From: Clostridia bacterium
GTDB taxonomy: Bacteria > Bacillota > Clostridia > Oscillospirales > Acutalibacteraceae
NCBI GenBank assembly: GCA_017507805.1
Contig: JAFWAC010000034.1
Coordinates: 62,001-126,000, forward strand
Length of the DNA: 64,000 nucleotides
Reading direction: 5' to 3'
Of the stretch, positions 52,601 through 61,604 are shown piece after piece. The first letter of the stretch is position 1. Each line of letters opens with the position of its first letter. Position numbers and translations under genes: made by a program. The notes under the pieces were generated by a model that saw only the letters and a list, made by a program, of their open reading frames with translations, ran no database searches and was not told where the DNA came from.

Positions 52601-55222
52601 ATGGGTTTTTCCTACTCCAAAGCAGTATTACTGCGCCCCCAAAAAGAAAAATTTGTTTCTACATTCTTAATAGCCCTGCTTACGGCCTGCGCATTTTTTC
52701 TGCCCTATATGCTCTTGAGTGAGGGGTATTTCATATTTTACGGTGACTTCAATGTTCAGCAAATTCCCTTTTATCAGGAATGTCACAGGGCTATCCGCGA
52801 GGGCAATATTTTCTGGAGCACCAACACCGATTTGGGCGCCAATTTTATAGGCTCATACAGCTTTTATCTGTTGGGAAGCCCCTTCTTTTGGCTTACACTG
52901 CCCTTCCCCAACAGCTTTGTGCCATATCTGATGGGACCGTTGCTTATACTTAAATTCGCCTGCGCGGCACTGACCTCTTATTTTTACATCCGCCGTTTCA
53001 CGGCAACACCGCAGGCGGCAAGGCTTGGTGCTTTGCTTTACGCCTTTTCGGGATTTTCGGTTTATAACATTTTCTTTAATCATTTCCATGAAGCAATCAT
53101 TTTCTTTCCGTTGCTGTTGCTCTCATTTGAGCTGCTTGTAACCGAAAACCGCCGTTTCTGCTTCGCACTTACGGTCTGTCTTTGCGCTATCTCTAACTAT
53201 TTCTTTTTTTACGGAATGGTTGTATTCACCGTGATTTACTTCTTTGTAAGACTTTTCTCGGGCGCAATAAGGATGAAGCTTGCCCACTTTTTCACACTTT
53301 TGTTCGAGGCTTTTTTGGGGCTTGCGCTATCCGCCGCAATGCTGTTACCGGTATTCTTTGCTATATCAAACAACTACCGCATTTCCGAAACCCTTATGGG
53401 TTGGAATGCGATTATGTACGGTAAAGAACAAATATACGCCAATGTTTTGCAATGCTTTTTCTTTCCTCCGGATATACCCGCCCGTCCGGTTTTCTTTCCG
53501 GGTGCGAATGTTAAATGGTCATCCTTAGGCGGTTGGCTGCCGCTTTTCAGCACGGTGGGACTTTTTGTCTGGTTTTCAAACCGCCGCAAAAGCTGGCTTA
53601 AACGGATTATTGGTATTTCAATCTTTATGGCACTTGTGCCCGTTCTTAACAGCGCATTTTATGCCTTTAACACCTCGTATTACGCCCGTTGGTTCTATAT
53701 GCCCATATTAATGCTCTGTCTTGCCACCGTAACCCTTACAGAGGACAGCCGCGTTGATTGGTCGGGCGGCTTTAAATGGGTGTTTGGGATTACCCTTGCG
53801 GTCAGCCTTGTTATCGGCTTTTTCCCGCAGGAAAACTCCGAGGAAAAGATAGAGCTTGGTCTTTTCTCACGCGGAAGCAGTGAAAGTGACTATTTTATGT
53901 ACCTTTTCCGCTTTTGGGGTGCCTGCCTTATAGCCCTTTTGAGCCTTATTATACTGTGGTTTTTACTCAAAAAGCTAAAGAAAGACCGTCAAGGCTTTTA
54001 CCGCCATGCCACCGTATGGGTGTGCCTTATCACAGTTTTATATGCCAATGTCTTTATTGCCTGCGGCAGATCCCACTCCTACGAAATAAAGGATGTTATG
54101 ATTGACAGCCTCATAGAGGGTGAGGTTGACCTTGAGGATGACAGTGAATTCCGCGTTGACACCTATGATTGTGTGGATAACACCTCAATGTATTTAGGGT
54201 TTGACGGAATTAATGCGTTCCATTCGGTTGTACCGCCAAGTATATTTGAATTTTATGATTATATAGGGGTTGAACGGAGTGTTGCAAGCCGTCCCGATAC
54301 TGATTACCCTGCCATAAGACCGCTGCTTTCGGTAAAATATCTGCTCAACCGCAAGGACGGTGACAGCTTTGTCGATACCGATACCCACGAAACCGAAATG
54401 CCGGGCTATACCTACCTTAAAACCTCCGGCGGATACTATGCCTATCAAAACGATAACTATATCCCCTACGGTTTCTCCTATGATTACTGTATGAGCTATG
54501 CTTTTTGTGACAGCTATTCGGGAAACAGCCGCGCTGCACTTATGCTCAAGGCTATTTTGCTTACCGATGAACAACTGAGTAAATACGGACATTTGTTTGA
54601 AAACATTGAGAATGAAAATGTCCCCTATTACAGCACAGAGGAAACCTCTCTTTCGGTCACAGACGAGGCTATGGCATACGATTCTGCCCGTTTAGCAGAA
54701 ACCTCTGCCGAATATTTTGCCTTTGATAACCAGGGCTTTACGGCAAGGGTAAACCGCGAAAAGGAAACCTTGGTATTTTTCTCTGTCCCCTATGACGAGG
54801 GCTGGTCAGCGACAGTAAACGGCAAAAAGGCAGAAATTGAAAAGGTTAATGCAGGCTTTATGGCAGTTAAAGTAGATGCAGGAAAGAGTGACATCCGCTT
54901 TAATTATATGACACCGGGGCTTATAGACGGTCTTAAAATAACCGTTTTAGCCGCCGCTGTGTTACTGCTTTATATTATAATATTCACAATTTATAATGCC
55001 AAGCGTCCCCGCAATATAATCTACCCCGAAGGTGAAATTCTTTTAAAGGAGTGGCTCACGCGCAGAGCTGAGGAGCAAAGACAGGAAGATCAGAAACGAT
55101 CGGAAAAGCCCGCAAGTATTCTTGACGATGACCCCGATATTACAATCCCAAAAATAAACAACGGATTTAACGGCGGCTTTAAAATAGATACCGATATTTT
55201 GGACGGTGGAACAAAGGAGTAA
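52601..55222 (+). CDS. YfhO-family membrane glycosyltransferase-like protein
   Basis: 873 residues. Twelve or so membrane segments in the first 480 residues, a large extracellular domain (about 500-780), one more membrane segment (about 790-812) and a charged C-terminal tail of about 60 residues. The loop DFNVQQIPFYQECHRAIREG and NTDLGANFIGSYSFYL match the GT-C-like active-site area of YfhO. YfhO proteins are linked to glycosylation of lipoteichoic acid and related polymers. The ATG at 52601 has AAAGGTGGAACAAAA before it; an extension to 52520 lacks a site. Confidence 0.85.
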   Translation: MGFSYSKAVLLRPQKEKFVSTFLIALLTACAFFLPYMLLSEGYFIFYGDFNVQQIPFYQECHRAIREGNIFWSTNTDLGANFIGSYSFYLLGSPFFWLTLPFPNSFVPYLMGPLLILKFACAALTSYFYIRRFTATPQAARLGALLYAFSGFSVYNIFFNHFHEAIIFFPLLLLSFELLVTENRRFCFALTVCLCAISNYFFFYGMVVFTVIYFFVRLFSGAIRMKLAHFFTLLFEAFLGLALSAAMLLPVFFAISNNYRISETLMGWNAIMYGKEQIYANVLQCFFFPPDIPARPVFFPGANVKWSSLGGWLPLFSTVGLFVWFSNRRKSWLKRIIGISIFMALVPVLNSAFYAFNTSYYARWFYMPILMLCLATVTLTEDSRVDWSGGFKWVFGITLAVSLVIGFFPQENSEEKIELGLFSRGSSESDYFMYLFRFWGACLIALLSLIILWFLLKKLKKDRQGFYRHATVWVCLITVLYANVFIACGRSHSYEIKDVMIDSLIEGEVDLEDDSEFRVDTYDCVDNTSMYLGFDGINAFHSVVPPSIFEFYDYIGVERSVASRPDTDYPAIRPLLSVKYLLNRKDGDSFVDTDTHETEMPGYTYLKTSGGYYAYQNDNYIPYGFSYDYCMSYAFCDSYSGNSRAALMLKAILLTDEQLSKYGHLFENIENENVPYYSTEETSLSVTDEAMAYDSARLAETSAEYFAFDNQGFTARVNREKETLVFFSVPYDEGWSATVNGKKAEIEKVNAGFMAVKVDAGKSDIRFNYMTPGLIDGLKITVLAAAVLLLYIIIFTIYNAKRPRNIIYPEGEILLKEWLTRRAEEQRQEDQKRSEKPASILDDDPDITIPKINNGFNGGFKIDTDILDGGTKE

Positions 55223-55228
55223 TGGGGC

Positions 55229-55257
55229 TTGTAAATCGCTGAAAAATATGCTACAAT
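55229..55257 (+). promoter_or_regulatory. Promoter of trpS-led operon
   Basis: TTGTAA, 17-bp spacer and TACAAT. 34 bp before the ATG of trpS. No T-box or tryptophan leader structure fits in this 69-bp gap. Confidence 0.65.
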
Positions 55258-55291
55258 AATAGAATAAACTGAAATAAGGCGTGATACTTTT

Positions 55292-56302
55292 ATGTGCGAA
55301 GAAAATATAAATGCGGCACCAAAGCGGGTGCTTAGCTGTATACAACCAAGCGGTATGCTAACCCTTGGTAATTACTTGGGTGCCCTTAAAAATTGGGTTG
55401 CCATGCAGGAGGAGTTTGACTGCACCTTTGCCGTGGCAGACCTCCATGCTATAACCGTCCGTCAGGAGCCGGCGGCGCTGCGTTCACAGATTTACTCTAC
55501 CTATGCCATTTTACTTGCTCTTGGAATAGACCCCGAGAAAAACACAGTTTTCATTCAGTCCCATGTGCCGGAGCATACTGCCCTTTCGTGGTTGCTTTCC
55601 TGCAACACACAGTTCGGTGAAATGTCCCGTATGACACAGTTTAAGGATAAATCGGCAAAGCACCCCGAAAATGTGAATGTCGGTCTCTTTTCGTATCCCG
55701 TTCTCATGGCGGCAGATATTTTGCTTTACAAGCCGGATTTTGTTCCTGTTGGAGCCGACCAGAAGCAGCATTTGGAAATTGCGCGTGACATAGCAATCCG
55801 CTTTAACAATAAATACGGTGATATTTTCACTGTACCTGAGCCTTATATTCCCAAAGCAGGTGCGAGAATTATGTCACTGCAGGACCCTGCTAAAAAGATG
55901 TCCAAGTCGGACGACAACCAAAATTCATGGGTTGCGATACTTGACAGCAAGGATGATATTATAAGAAAATTCAAGCGTGCCGTTACCGATTCTGACGCTG
56001 TGGTACGAATGGCAGACGATAAGCCCGGAATTTCAAACCTTATCACAATTTATTCCGCCGTTACCGACAAGACCGTAGCAGAGGTTGAACGCGAGTTTGA
56101 AGGCAAGGGCTACGGTGACTTCAAATTAGCTGTGGGCGAGGCTGTCGCCGATACCTTAGCTCCCATAAAACAGCGTTATGACGAGATAATAAAGGACAAA
56201 AAAGCCTTGGAAACTCTTTACAAGGAGGGCGCCCAAAAGGCAGAGTATGTTGCAAGAAAGACCTACTTTAAGGCTATGAAAAAGGTCGGTTTTGTGCTAT
56301 GA
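55292..56302 (+). CDS. trpS: Tryptophanyl-tRNA synthetase
   Basis: 336 residues, normal for bacterial TrpRS. Charges tRNA-Trp. Class I signatures are clear: SCIQPSGMLTLGNYLGALKNW (TLGN in the HIGH position) at about 15-34, and KKMSKSDDNQ at about 201-210. Also VPVGADQKQHLEIARDIA and FADLHAIT-like (VADLHAIT). Overlaps holB by 4 bp (ATGA). First gene of a small operon trpS-holB-ricT-GDPD. Confidence 0.96.
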   Translation: MCEENINAAPKRVLSCIQPSGMLTLGNYLGALKNWVAMQEEFDCTFAVADLHAITVRQEPAALRSQIYSTYAILLALGIDPEKNTVFIQSHVPEHTALSWLLSCNTQFGEMSRMTQFKDKSAKHPENVNVGLFSYPVLMAADILLYKPDFVPVGADQKQHLEIARDIAIRFNNKYGDIFTVPEPYIPKAGARIMSLQDPAKKMSKSDDNQNSWVAILDSKDDIIRKFKRAVTDSDAVVRMADDKPGISNLITIYSAVTDKTVAEVEREFEGKGYGDFKLAVGEAVADTLAPIKQRYDEIIKDKKALETLYKEGAQKAEYVARKTYFKAMKKVGFVL

Positions 56303-57225
56303 GCTTTCCCCTTGCAGGAAATAAGAACATACAGCAGTCAGTAACAAACTCAATAAAGGAAAACCGGCTGCCCCACGCCATTATAATTGAGGGCGATCTC
56401 GGCACCGGAAGACATACACTTGCGGGCTTTATTGCTGCCGCCGCCGTTTGTGGGGGCGCAAATCCCCCTTGCGGTATATGCAAGGACTGCAGAATGGCAT
56501 CGGGCGGAAACCACCCTGACATTACGGTCACTGCCCCCGATGAAGGCAAAAAAAATATTGCGGTAGCCCAAATCAGACAGCTTAAAGGCGAAACCGCCAT
56601 AAAGCCGCACCAGGCTGAACGCAGAGTTTTTATAATAGATTTTGCGGATACTATGAATGTGCAATCCCAAAATGCACTTTTAAAGGTGCTTGAGGAGCCG
56701 CCGGGACCTGTGATGTTTATTCTGATTGCCGAAACAAAGGCGGCTTTGCTTGAAACTGTGATTTCCCGTTGCGTGGTGCTCACCCTTAATCCACCCGAAA
56801 CGGACGAAGCCTTTAACTATATTTCGCAAAATCACAGCTTCCCGACCGAGGATATAAAAGCGGCGCTCGAAAGCTCGCAAAACAACATTGGAAAAGCCCT
56901 TTTATTGCTTGCAGGCTCTGAGGATGATAAAATCTCCCTTGCGGCAAAAAGCTTTGTTTCCGAAATGCAAAAACGCAACCTTTGGGGAATGCTTTCGGCA
57001 ACAGCCACAGCAGAGAAAAGCCGTTTGGAGGCTGACCGCTTTTTCAAGGCTTTAAAGCTGGAAATTTCCGAAAATCTGCGTAAAAAGCCGCACGGACACA
57101 GCGCTCAGGCATTGTCAAAATTTTATACAGAGCTTTGCGGGCTTGAAAAAAGCCTTGCGCTTAATATCAATTTATCACTTTTGTTCTGCACCTTAGTAAG
57201 TAAAGCGGCAGAAACGGTTAAATAA
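56299..57225 (+). CDS. holB: DNA polymerase III delta' subunit
   Basis: 308 residues. Clamp-loader subunit. AAA+ fold with HAIIIEGDLGTGRHTLAG (Walker A with GTGRHT), a zinc-binding CGGANPPCGICKDC (about 50-63), RRVFIIDFADTMNVQSQNALLKVLEEPP (Walker B and sensor region) and SRCVVLTL. It is one of the shorter family members and has an Arg finger SRC. Overlaps trpS by 4 bp and lies 17 bp before ricT, an order like holB-yaaT in Bacillus. Confidence 0.93.
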   Translation: MSFPLAGNKNIQQSVTNSIKENRLPHAIIIEGDLGTGRHTLAGFIAAAAVCGGANPPCGICKDCRMASGGNHPDITVTAPDEGKKNIAVAQIRQLKGETAIKPHQAERRVFIIDFADTMNVQSQNALLKVLEEPPGPVMFILIAETKAALLETVISRCVVLTLNPPETDEAFNYISQNHSFPTEDIKAALESSQNNIGKALLLLAGSEDDKISLAAKSFVSEMQKRNLWGMLSATATAEKSRLEADRFFKALKLEISENLRKKPHGHSAQALSKFYTELCGLEKSLALNINLSLLFCTLVSKAAETVK

Positions 57226-57242
57226 CCTATTTGGAGGTTCTT

Positions 57243-58076
57243 ATGACAGAGGTTATATCTGTAAAATTCAAAGACAGCGGTAAAAATTATTATTTTGATC
57301 CTAACGGTAATACCGTTAATGTTGGTGACAAAATAATTATTGAAATGCAAAGCGGTAAGGAAATGGGTACCGTAAGCATGGGAGTTCATTCGGTAAACGA
57401 TGAGGATATCGTTCAGCCCTTGCGGAAAATGTTGCGCAAGGCTACCGAAAAGGATTTTAAAAAATTAGAGGAAAACAAAGAAAAAGAAAAGGAAGCCCTT
57501 GCCGTTTGTGAGGAAATGGTTGCCGCACATAAGCTTGAAATGAAGCTGGTTGATGCGGAGTATTCATTTGACGGCGGCAGAATTCTTTTCTTTTTCACCG
57601 CAGACGGCAGAATAGACTTCCGCGAGCTTGTTAAAGACCTTGCGGCGCATTTTCACACCCGAATCGAACTGAGACAAATCGGCGTAAGAGACGAGGCAAA
57701 AATGCTCGGAGGTATTGGTGTTTGCGGTCAGCCGTACTGTTGTAAGCAATTTTTAAATGACTTCCAGACGGTTTCCATAAAAATGGCAAAGGAGCAGGGG
57801 CTTTCCCTTAACCCCACAAAGGTTTCGGGAAGCTGTGGCAGGCTTATGTGCTGTCTCAAATATGAGCAGGATTCCTATGAGAAACTGCGTGCCATGACAC
57901 CGAGTGTCGGAGCAGTTGTTAAGACACCCGAAGGACTTGCCACTGTTGTGGATGTAAACCTTGTTACGGGCAACCTTTTAGTAAAGCTTAACGATACTGA
58001 CGGTATTCCCTTTAAAATTCACCGTGACGATGTGAAGCCGCCTCACCGCCCCAAGCACAAGCGTGACGAAAAATAA
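57243..58076 (+). CDS. ricT: PSP1-domain protein RicT (YaaT)
   Basis: 277 residues. Part of the RicAFT complex that binds Fe-S clusters and affects RNA maturation and sporulation in Bacillus. The PSP1 core is clear: FDGGRILFFFTADGRIDFRELVKDL, RTRIELRQIGVRDEAKMLGGIG (written here as HTRIELRQIG), and the Cys-rich VCGQPYCC plus SGSCGRLMCCLKYEQ. The ATG at 57243 follows GGAGGTTCTT; an upstream ATG at 57231 is less likely. Follows holB closely. Confidence 0.94.
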   Translation: MTEVISVKFKDSGKNYYFDPNGNTVNVGDKIIIEMQSGKEMGTVSMGVHSVNDEDIVQPLRKMLRKATEKDFKKLEENKEKEKEALAVCEEMVAAHKLEMKLVDAEYSFDGGRILFFFTADGRIDFRELVKDLAAHFHTRIELRQIGVRDEAKMLGGIGVCGQPYCCKQFLNDFQTVSIKMAKEQGLSLNPTKVSGSCGRLMCCLKYEQDSYEKLRAMTPSVGAVVKTPEGLATVVDVNLVTGNLLVKLNDTDGIPFKIHRDDVKPPHRPKHKRDEK

Positions 58077-58099
58077 ATTTATCTCAGAGGTTAGGCTTT

Positions 58100-58879
58100 A
58101 TGAATTATTGGACTCAGTCTCCCGGCAATATTTTCGTTGCCGCACACAGGGGATGGCGCTCTGCATATCCTGAAAATACCCTTGCCGCATTCAAAGCCGC
58201 TTTAGAAATCGGTGTAGATCAGCTTGAAACCGATGTTCGCATGACAAAGGACGGCGTGCTTGTACTCATTCACGATGAAACGGTTGACCGCACTACAAAC
58301 GGCAACGGCAGGGTATGTGATTTTACCTTTGAGGAATTGCGCCGCCTTGATGCCGGAAACGGCACTCAAATTCCAACCCTGACAGAATTCATGGAGCTTG
58401 TAAAGAAATACCCTGATATTACTATTGATATAGAATTAAAGGAATATCCCTTTCCGGGGATTGAAGCCCGTTCTTATGATATTTGTGACCGGGTTCTTGC
58501 GCTTGTGGATTCTTACGGCTTTAATGACCGTTGTATCATAAACACACTTAATGCAAGACTGCACGAATATATAAAGAAAAAATATGGCAACAAGTATAAA
58601 CAGCATGTTTTTTATCCGCTTCGCATAATGGGTGAGTACACAAAAAATCCTTATGAATATGCTTACTGCACCTGCATTTTTGGAATACATCAGGGCAAAG
58701 TAACGGTTGATGAGGTCAAGCGACTTCATGAGCAGACAGGCATCCGTATATGGGCGGGAGCCTATGTAAAGGATGAGGCTTCCGTTGACCTTGCCATTGC
58801 AATGGGTGCAGAGCTTATCACTTGCGACAATCCCGACACAGTGCTTGAAATTTTACGCAAAAAAAGGCTACATAAATAG
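58100..58879 (+). CDS. Glycerophosphodiester phosphodiesterase
   Basis: 259 residues. Hydrolyses glycerophosphodiesters to glycerol-3-phosphate and an alcohol. Barrel with AAHRGWRSAYPENTLAAFK (catalytic His and Arg), QLETDVRMTKDGVLVLIHDE (Glu-x-Asp metal ligands, second His), TIDIELKE and ITCDNPD. Cytoplasmic, no signal peptide. Last gene of the trpS operon; ended by a bidirectional hairpin. Confidence 0.93.
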   Translation: MNYWTQSPGNIFVAAHRGWRSAYPENTLAAFKAALEIGVDQLETDVRMTKDGVLVLIHDETVDRTTNGNGRVCDFTFEELRRLDAGNGTQIPTLTEFMELVKKYPDITIDIELKEYPFPGIEARSYDICDRVLALVDSYGFNDRCIINTLNARLHEYIKKKYGNKYKQHVFYPLRIMGEYTKNPYEYAYCTCIFGIHQGKVTVDEVKRLHEQTGIRIWAGAYVKDEASVDLAIAMGAELITCDNPDTVLEILRKKRLHK

Positions 58880-58882
58880 CAC

Positions 58883-58923
58883 AAATCCCGTAATCACTTC
58901 AATTACAAGTGATTACGGGATTT
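58883..58923. terminator. Bidirectional terminator
   Basis: AAATCCCGTAATCACTT pairs with AAGTGATTACGGGATTT (17 bp), seven-base loop, T-run on the plus strand. Between convergent GDPD and GmhA-like genes. Confidence 0.94.
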
Positions 58924-58932
58924 TATAATTTT

Positions 58933-59559
58933 TTATTTATCAAAAAAATATTCCTCAACCGCCGCGCAAAGATAATGGTAAACCGGCATATGCAATTCCT
59001 GAATTTTGAAGGTTTCGGTTTCGGGAACACAGATGCAAATATCCGAAACGGATTTGAGCTTGCCGCCCGTTTTACCCGTAAGCCCGATAACCTTAATGCC
59101 AAGACCTTTGGCAACCTTTACCGCGCCGTAAACATTTTTGGAGTTGCCCGAAGTGCTTATACCAATAAGTATATCGTTTTCATTTGCAAGTGATATCAAG
59201 GGCTGAGCATAGATAAGCTCAGGGTCAACATCGTTACAAAATGCAGAATTAAGGGCTGTTATTGACGGCAGTGCTATTGCAGGCAGACCACCCTGCAGTT
59301 TATTTAACAGCTCATCGTCCAAAAGGGCACAATTCTGCTTCATTTCAGCCTTTTTTTCATCATTTAAGGGGCGCAGCTTTAAAAATCCCTTCATAAGCTC
59401 ACCCACAATGTGGTCTGAATCTGCACAGCTACCGCCATTGCCGCAAATAAGAAGCTTGCCGCCTTTGTTGTAGCAATCAATAATTGCATCCTTTGCCTTT
59501 TCAATTTCCCCGACACCGGCTTCTAATACCGGATAGCGTTTTACTAATTCCTTAAGCAT
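58933..59559 (-). CDS. SIS-domain sugar-phosphate isomerase (GmhA-like)
   Basis: 208 residues. Phosphoheptose-isomerase-type SIS protein. GNGGSCADSDHIVGEL at about 35-50 is the family signature, followed by GISTSGNSKNV (phosphate loop), VIGLTGKTGGKL and the C-terminal TFKIQELHMPVYHYLC with Glu and His of the active site. GmhA converts sedoheptulose-7-phosphate; related SIS proteins act on other sugar phosphates. Its partner upstream is a ROK kinase 10 bp away, so the pair may phosphorylate then isomerise a sugar. The ATG at 59559 has AGGGAAAGAAT. Confidence 0.88.
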   Translation of the reverse strand: MLKELVKRYPVLEAGVGEIEKAKDAIIDCYNKGGKLLICGNGGSCADSDHIVGELMKGFLKLRPLNDEKKAEMKQNCALLDDELLNKLQGGLPAIALPSITALNSAFCNDVDPELIYAQPLISLANENDILIGISTSGNSKNVYGAVKVAKGLGIKVIGLTGKTGGKLKSVSDICICVPETETFKIQELHMPVYHYLCAAVEEYFFDK

Positions 59560-59569
59560 ATTCTTTCCC

Positions 59570-60526
59570 TCACAGTAACGCCGTTGCAACAGCGGCATAG
59601 TCTCCTATTTTTTCACCTAAAGCGGCAGGTAAAACCCTGCAACAGCCTGCCGAAATACTCAGAGCTTCCCTTTCAATTACCCTCTTGGCAGGCTCCCAAA
59701 GCAAACTATGACTTCGGGCAAAAACACTGCCTATTACAATCACTTCGGGGTTTAACAAATCTATAATTATCGAAAGTCCTTTTCCAAGATATTCTCCGCA
59801 AACGGCATAAACCTCTATTGCGGTTTGGTCACCCTCCATTGCCGCATCGGCAACGGTTTTAGCGGTAACATCTGCTTGCGACATTCCTTTTTTGAAATAC
59901 AGCGGATATTCACCGCGCTGTACCCTCTCCAAAGCCTTGGTATAACCCAATTGCGCTATACCGTTACCGCTGCAGAAGCCCTCAAAGGAGCCTGCCTTAC
60001 CGTAACCCACGGGGCCAAAATTATCGAGCCTTATATGCCCTAATTCGCCGGCGTTATCGTTTGTACCGCTATAAAGTCTGCCGTCAAGAATAAGCCCTGC
60101 GCCAAGGCCTGTCCCAAAGGTCATAAAAACAAGATTGTCACAGCCCTTTCCCGCACCGAATTTCCATTCGGCAACCGCGCAGGCGTTAGCATCATTCTGA
60201 AGCTTGGTGGGCACACCGTAATGCTCCTCAATCTGTTTCACGATTTCAATCTTGTCCCACCCGGGCAGATTTGGCGGAGACATAATAATTCCTCTTTTAG
60301 AATCAAGCGGACCTCCACAGGAAATACCGATGGCATCCGGCCCTTGCTCTATTATTCCGTCTGCCATGCAGATAAGCTTTTCTATCATTTTTTCGGGGCT
60401 TAAATTAAGGTCGGTGGGACATTTTTCCTTTTTCAAAAGCTCTATTTTCTCGCCGTCCCACAAAGCGGTTATCACAGCGCATTTGGTTCCGCCTATATCA
60501 AATCCCAAAATCATTCTTTTATCCAT
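59570..60526 (-). CDS. ROK-family sugar kinase
   Basis: 318 residues. LGFDIGGTKCAVITA phosphate loop, LQNDANACAVAEW catalytic block (Asp), TFGTGLGAGLILDG, GELGHIRL, and EVIVIGSVFARS. The Cys-rich zinc finger of most ROK kinases is replaced by GFCSGNGIAQLG, close to FCSG patterns in N-acyl-hexosamine kinases. Substrate unknown. The ATG at 60526 follows AAGGGGTGTCTT; an upstream in-frame start at 60568 would overlap ddh. Second gene of a ddh-ROK-GmhA operon. Confidence 0.9.
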   Translation of the reverse strand: MDKRMILGFDIGGTKCAVITALWDGEKIELLKKEKCPTDLNLSPEKMIEKLICMADGIIEQGPDAIGISCGGPLDSKRGIIMSPPNLPGWDKIEIVKQIEEHYGVPTKLQNDANACAVAEWKFGAGKGCDNLVFMTFGTGLGAGLILDGRLYSGTNDNAGELGHIRLDNFGPVGYGKAGSFEGFCSGNGIAQLGYTKALERVQRGEYPLYFKKGMSQADVTAKTVADAAMEGDQTAIEVYAVCGEYLGKGLSIIIDLLNPEVIVIGSVFARSHSLLWEPAKRVIEREALSISAGCCRVLPAALGEKIGDYAAVATALL

Positions 60527-60539
60527 AAGACACCCCTTA

Positions 60540-61526
60540 TCAAAGCAATGTTGCGCGTATTTCCTCATCCGACAACAGGGTGAGCATTGCAGGCGCTATA
60601 TCAAAGACTGTTTTGCAACCGCTGTCACCCTTGAGCGCCAGCTTATAGGCGGCTCGCGCATAGGCGGCAATAACGCTTGCAGTAAATTCGGGATTGGAGT
60701 CAAGCTTTAAGCTGTACTCAATAATATGGGAATTTTCACCATTCATACCTGTTTTACCCGAGCGTATAACAAAACCGCCGTGGGGTATTCCGCTGTGATT
60801 AAGGCGAAGCTCCTCTGCTGTGATAAAGTGAACGGTCGTATCATAATCGGCAAAATAATTTGGCATATTTTTAATTTCTGCCTCTATTCTCGCCTTGTCA
60901 GCACCCTCGGCAACTACAACAAAGCATTCTCGTAAATGCTTTTGTCTTGTAGTAAGCTCAGGGTTTGAGCCACTGCGCACTGCTTCAAGCGCGGCTTCAA
61001 CCGGAATTGTATACTGTTTTGCGTCAAGCACACCCTCAATTCTGCGTATCGCATCGGAGTGACCTTGACTTACCCCCTTGCCCCAGAAGGTGTAATCCCT
61101 GCCGTTTGGCAAAACCGCCGAAGCGTAAAGGCGGTTAAGCGAGAACATACCCGGATCCCAACCGCTTGAAATAATTGCAACATTTCCGTTTGCTCTTGCA
61201 GCGGTGTCCACATTTTCAAAATGCTCGGGTATTTTTGCGTGGGTGTCAAAGCTGTCAACAACATTGAAATACCTTGCATATTCGGGAGTTTGAACCGGCA
61301 GGTCGGTAGCACTTCCTCCGCAGAGAATAAGAACATCGATTTTTTCTTTAAAATCAAGCGCCTTATCAATATGATAAACCCCGACACCGTCCGTCAAAAT
61401 CCTGACCGTTTCGGGCGGTCGCCTTGTGAAAACGGCAACAAGCTCCATATCGCTGTTTTGAGCGATTGCACATTCAATGCCTCTGCCGAGGTTTCCGTAA
61501 CCCATAATACCGATTTTAATGCTCAT
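60540..61526 (-). CDS. ddh: meso-diaminopimelate D-dehydrogenase
   Basis: 328 residues. Makes meso-DAP from tetrahydrodipicolinate and ammonia with NADPH, the one-step branch of lysine and peptidoglycan synthesis. IGIMGYGNLGRGIECAI nucleotide loop (about 4-20), FTRRPPETV NADPH selector, LCGGSATDLPVQTP, VDSFDTHAKIPEH, SSGWDPGMFSLNR and WGKGVSQGHSDAIRRIEGV match this enzyme. ATG at 61526 with GGGAGGCTTTTTT. It has its own promoter and leads the operon. Confidence 0.95.
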   Translation of the reverse strand: MSIKIGIMGYGNLGRGIECAIAQNSDMELVAVFTRRPPETVRILTDGVGVYHIDKALDFKEKIDVLILCGGSATDLPVQTPEYARYFNVVDSFDTHAKIPEHFENVDTAARANGNVAIISSGWDPGMFSLNRLYASAVLPNGRDYTFWGKGVSQGHSDAIRRIEGVLDAKQYTIPVEAALEAVRSGSNPELTTRQKHLRECFVVVAEGADKARIEAEIKNMPNYFADYDTTVHFITAEELRLNHSGIPHGGFVIRSGKTGMNGENSHIIEYSLKLDSNPEFTASVIAAYARAAYKLALKGDSGCKTVFDIAPAMLTLLSDEEIRATLL

Positions 61527-61554
61527 AAAAAAGCCTCCCACAAAGAATACAATT

Positions 61555-61584
61555 ATTTTACCACAAAACACAGCTTGGTTGCAA
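61555..61584 (-). promoter_or_regulatory. Promoter of ddh operon
   Basis: Minus strand TTGCAA (61579-61584), 18-bp spacer, TAAAAT (61555-61560). 29 bp before the ddh ATG. Confidence 0.6.
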
Positions 61585-61604
61585 TACCTTAATACAAAAA
61601 AGAG

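Noticed and set aside
55223-55291. T-box or tryptophan attenuator before trpS
   Set aside because: The 69-bp gap holds only a promoter and ribosome site; there is no room for a T-box stem.
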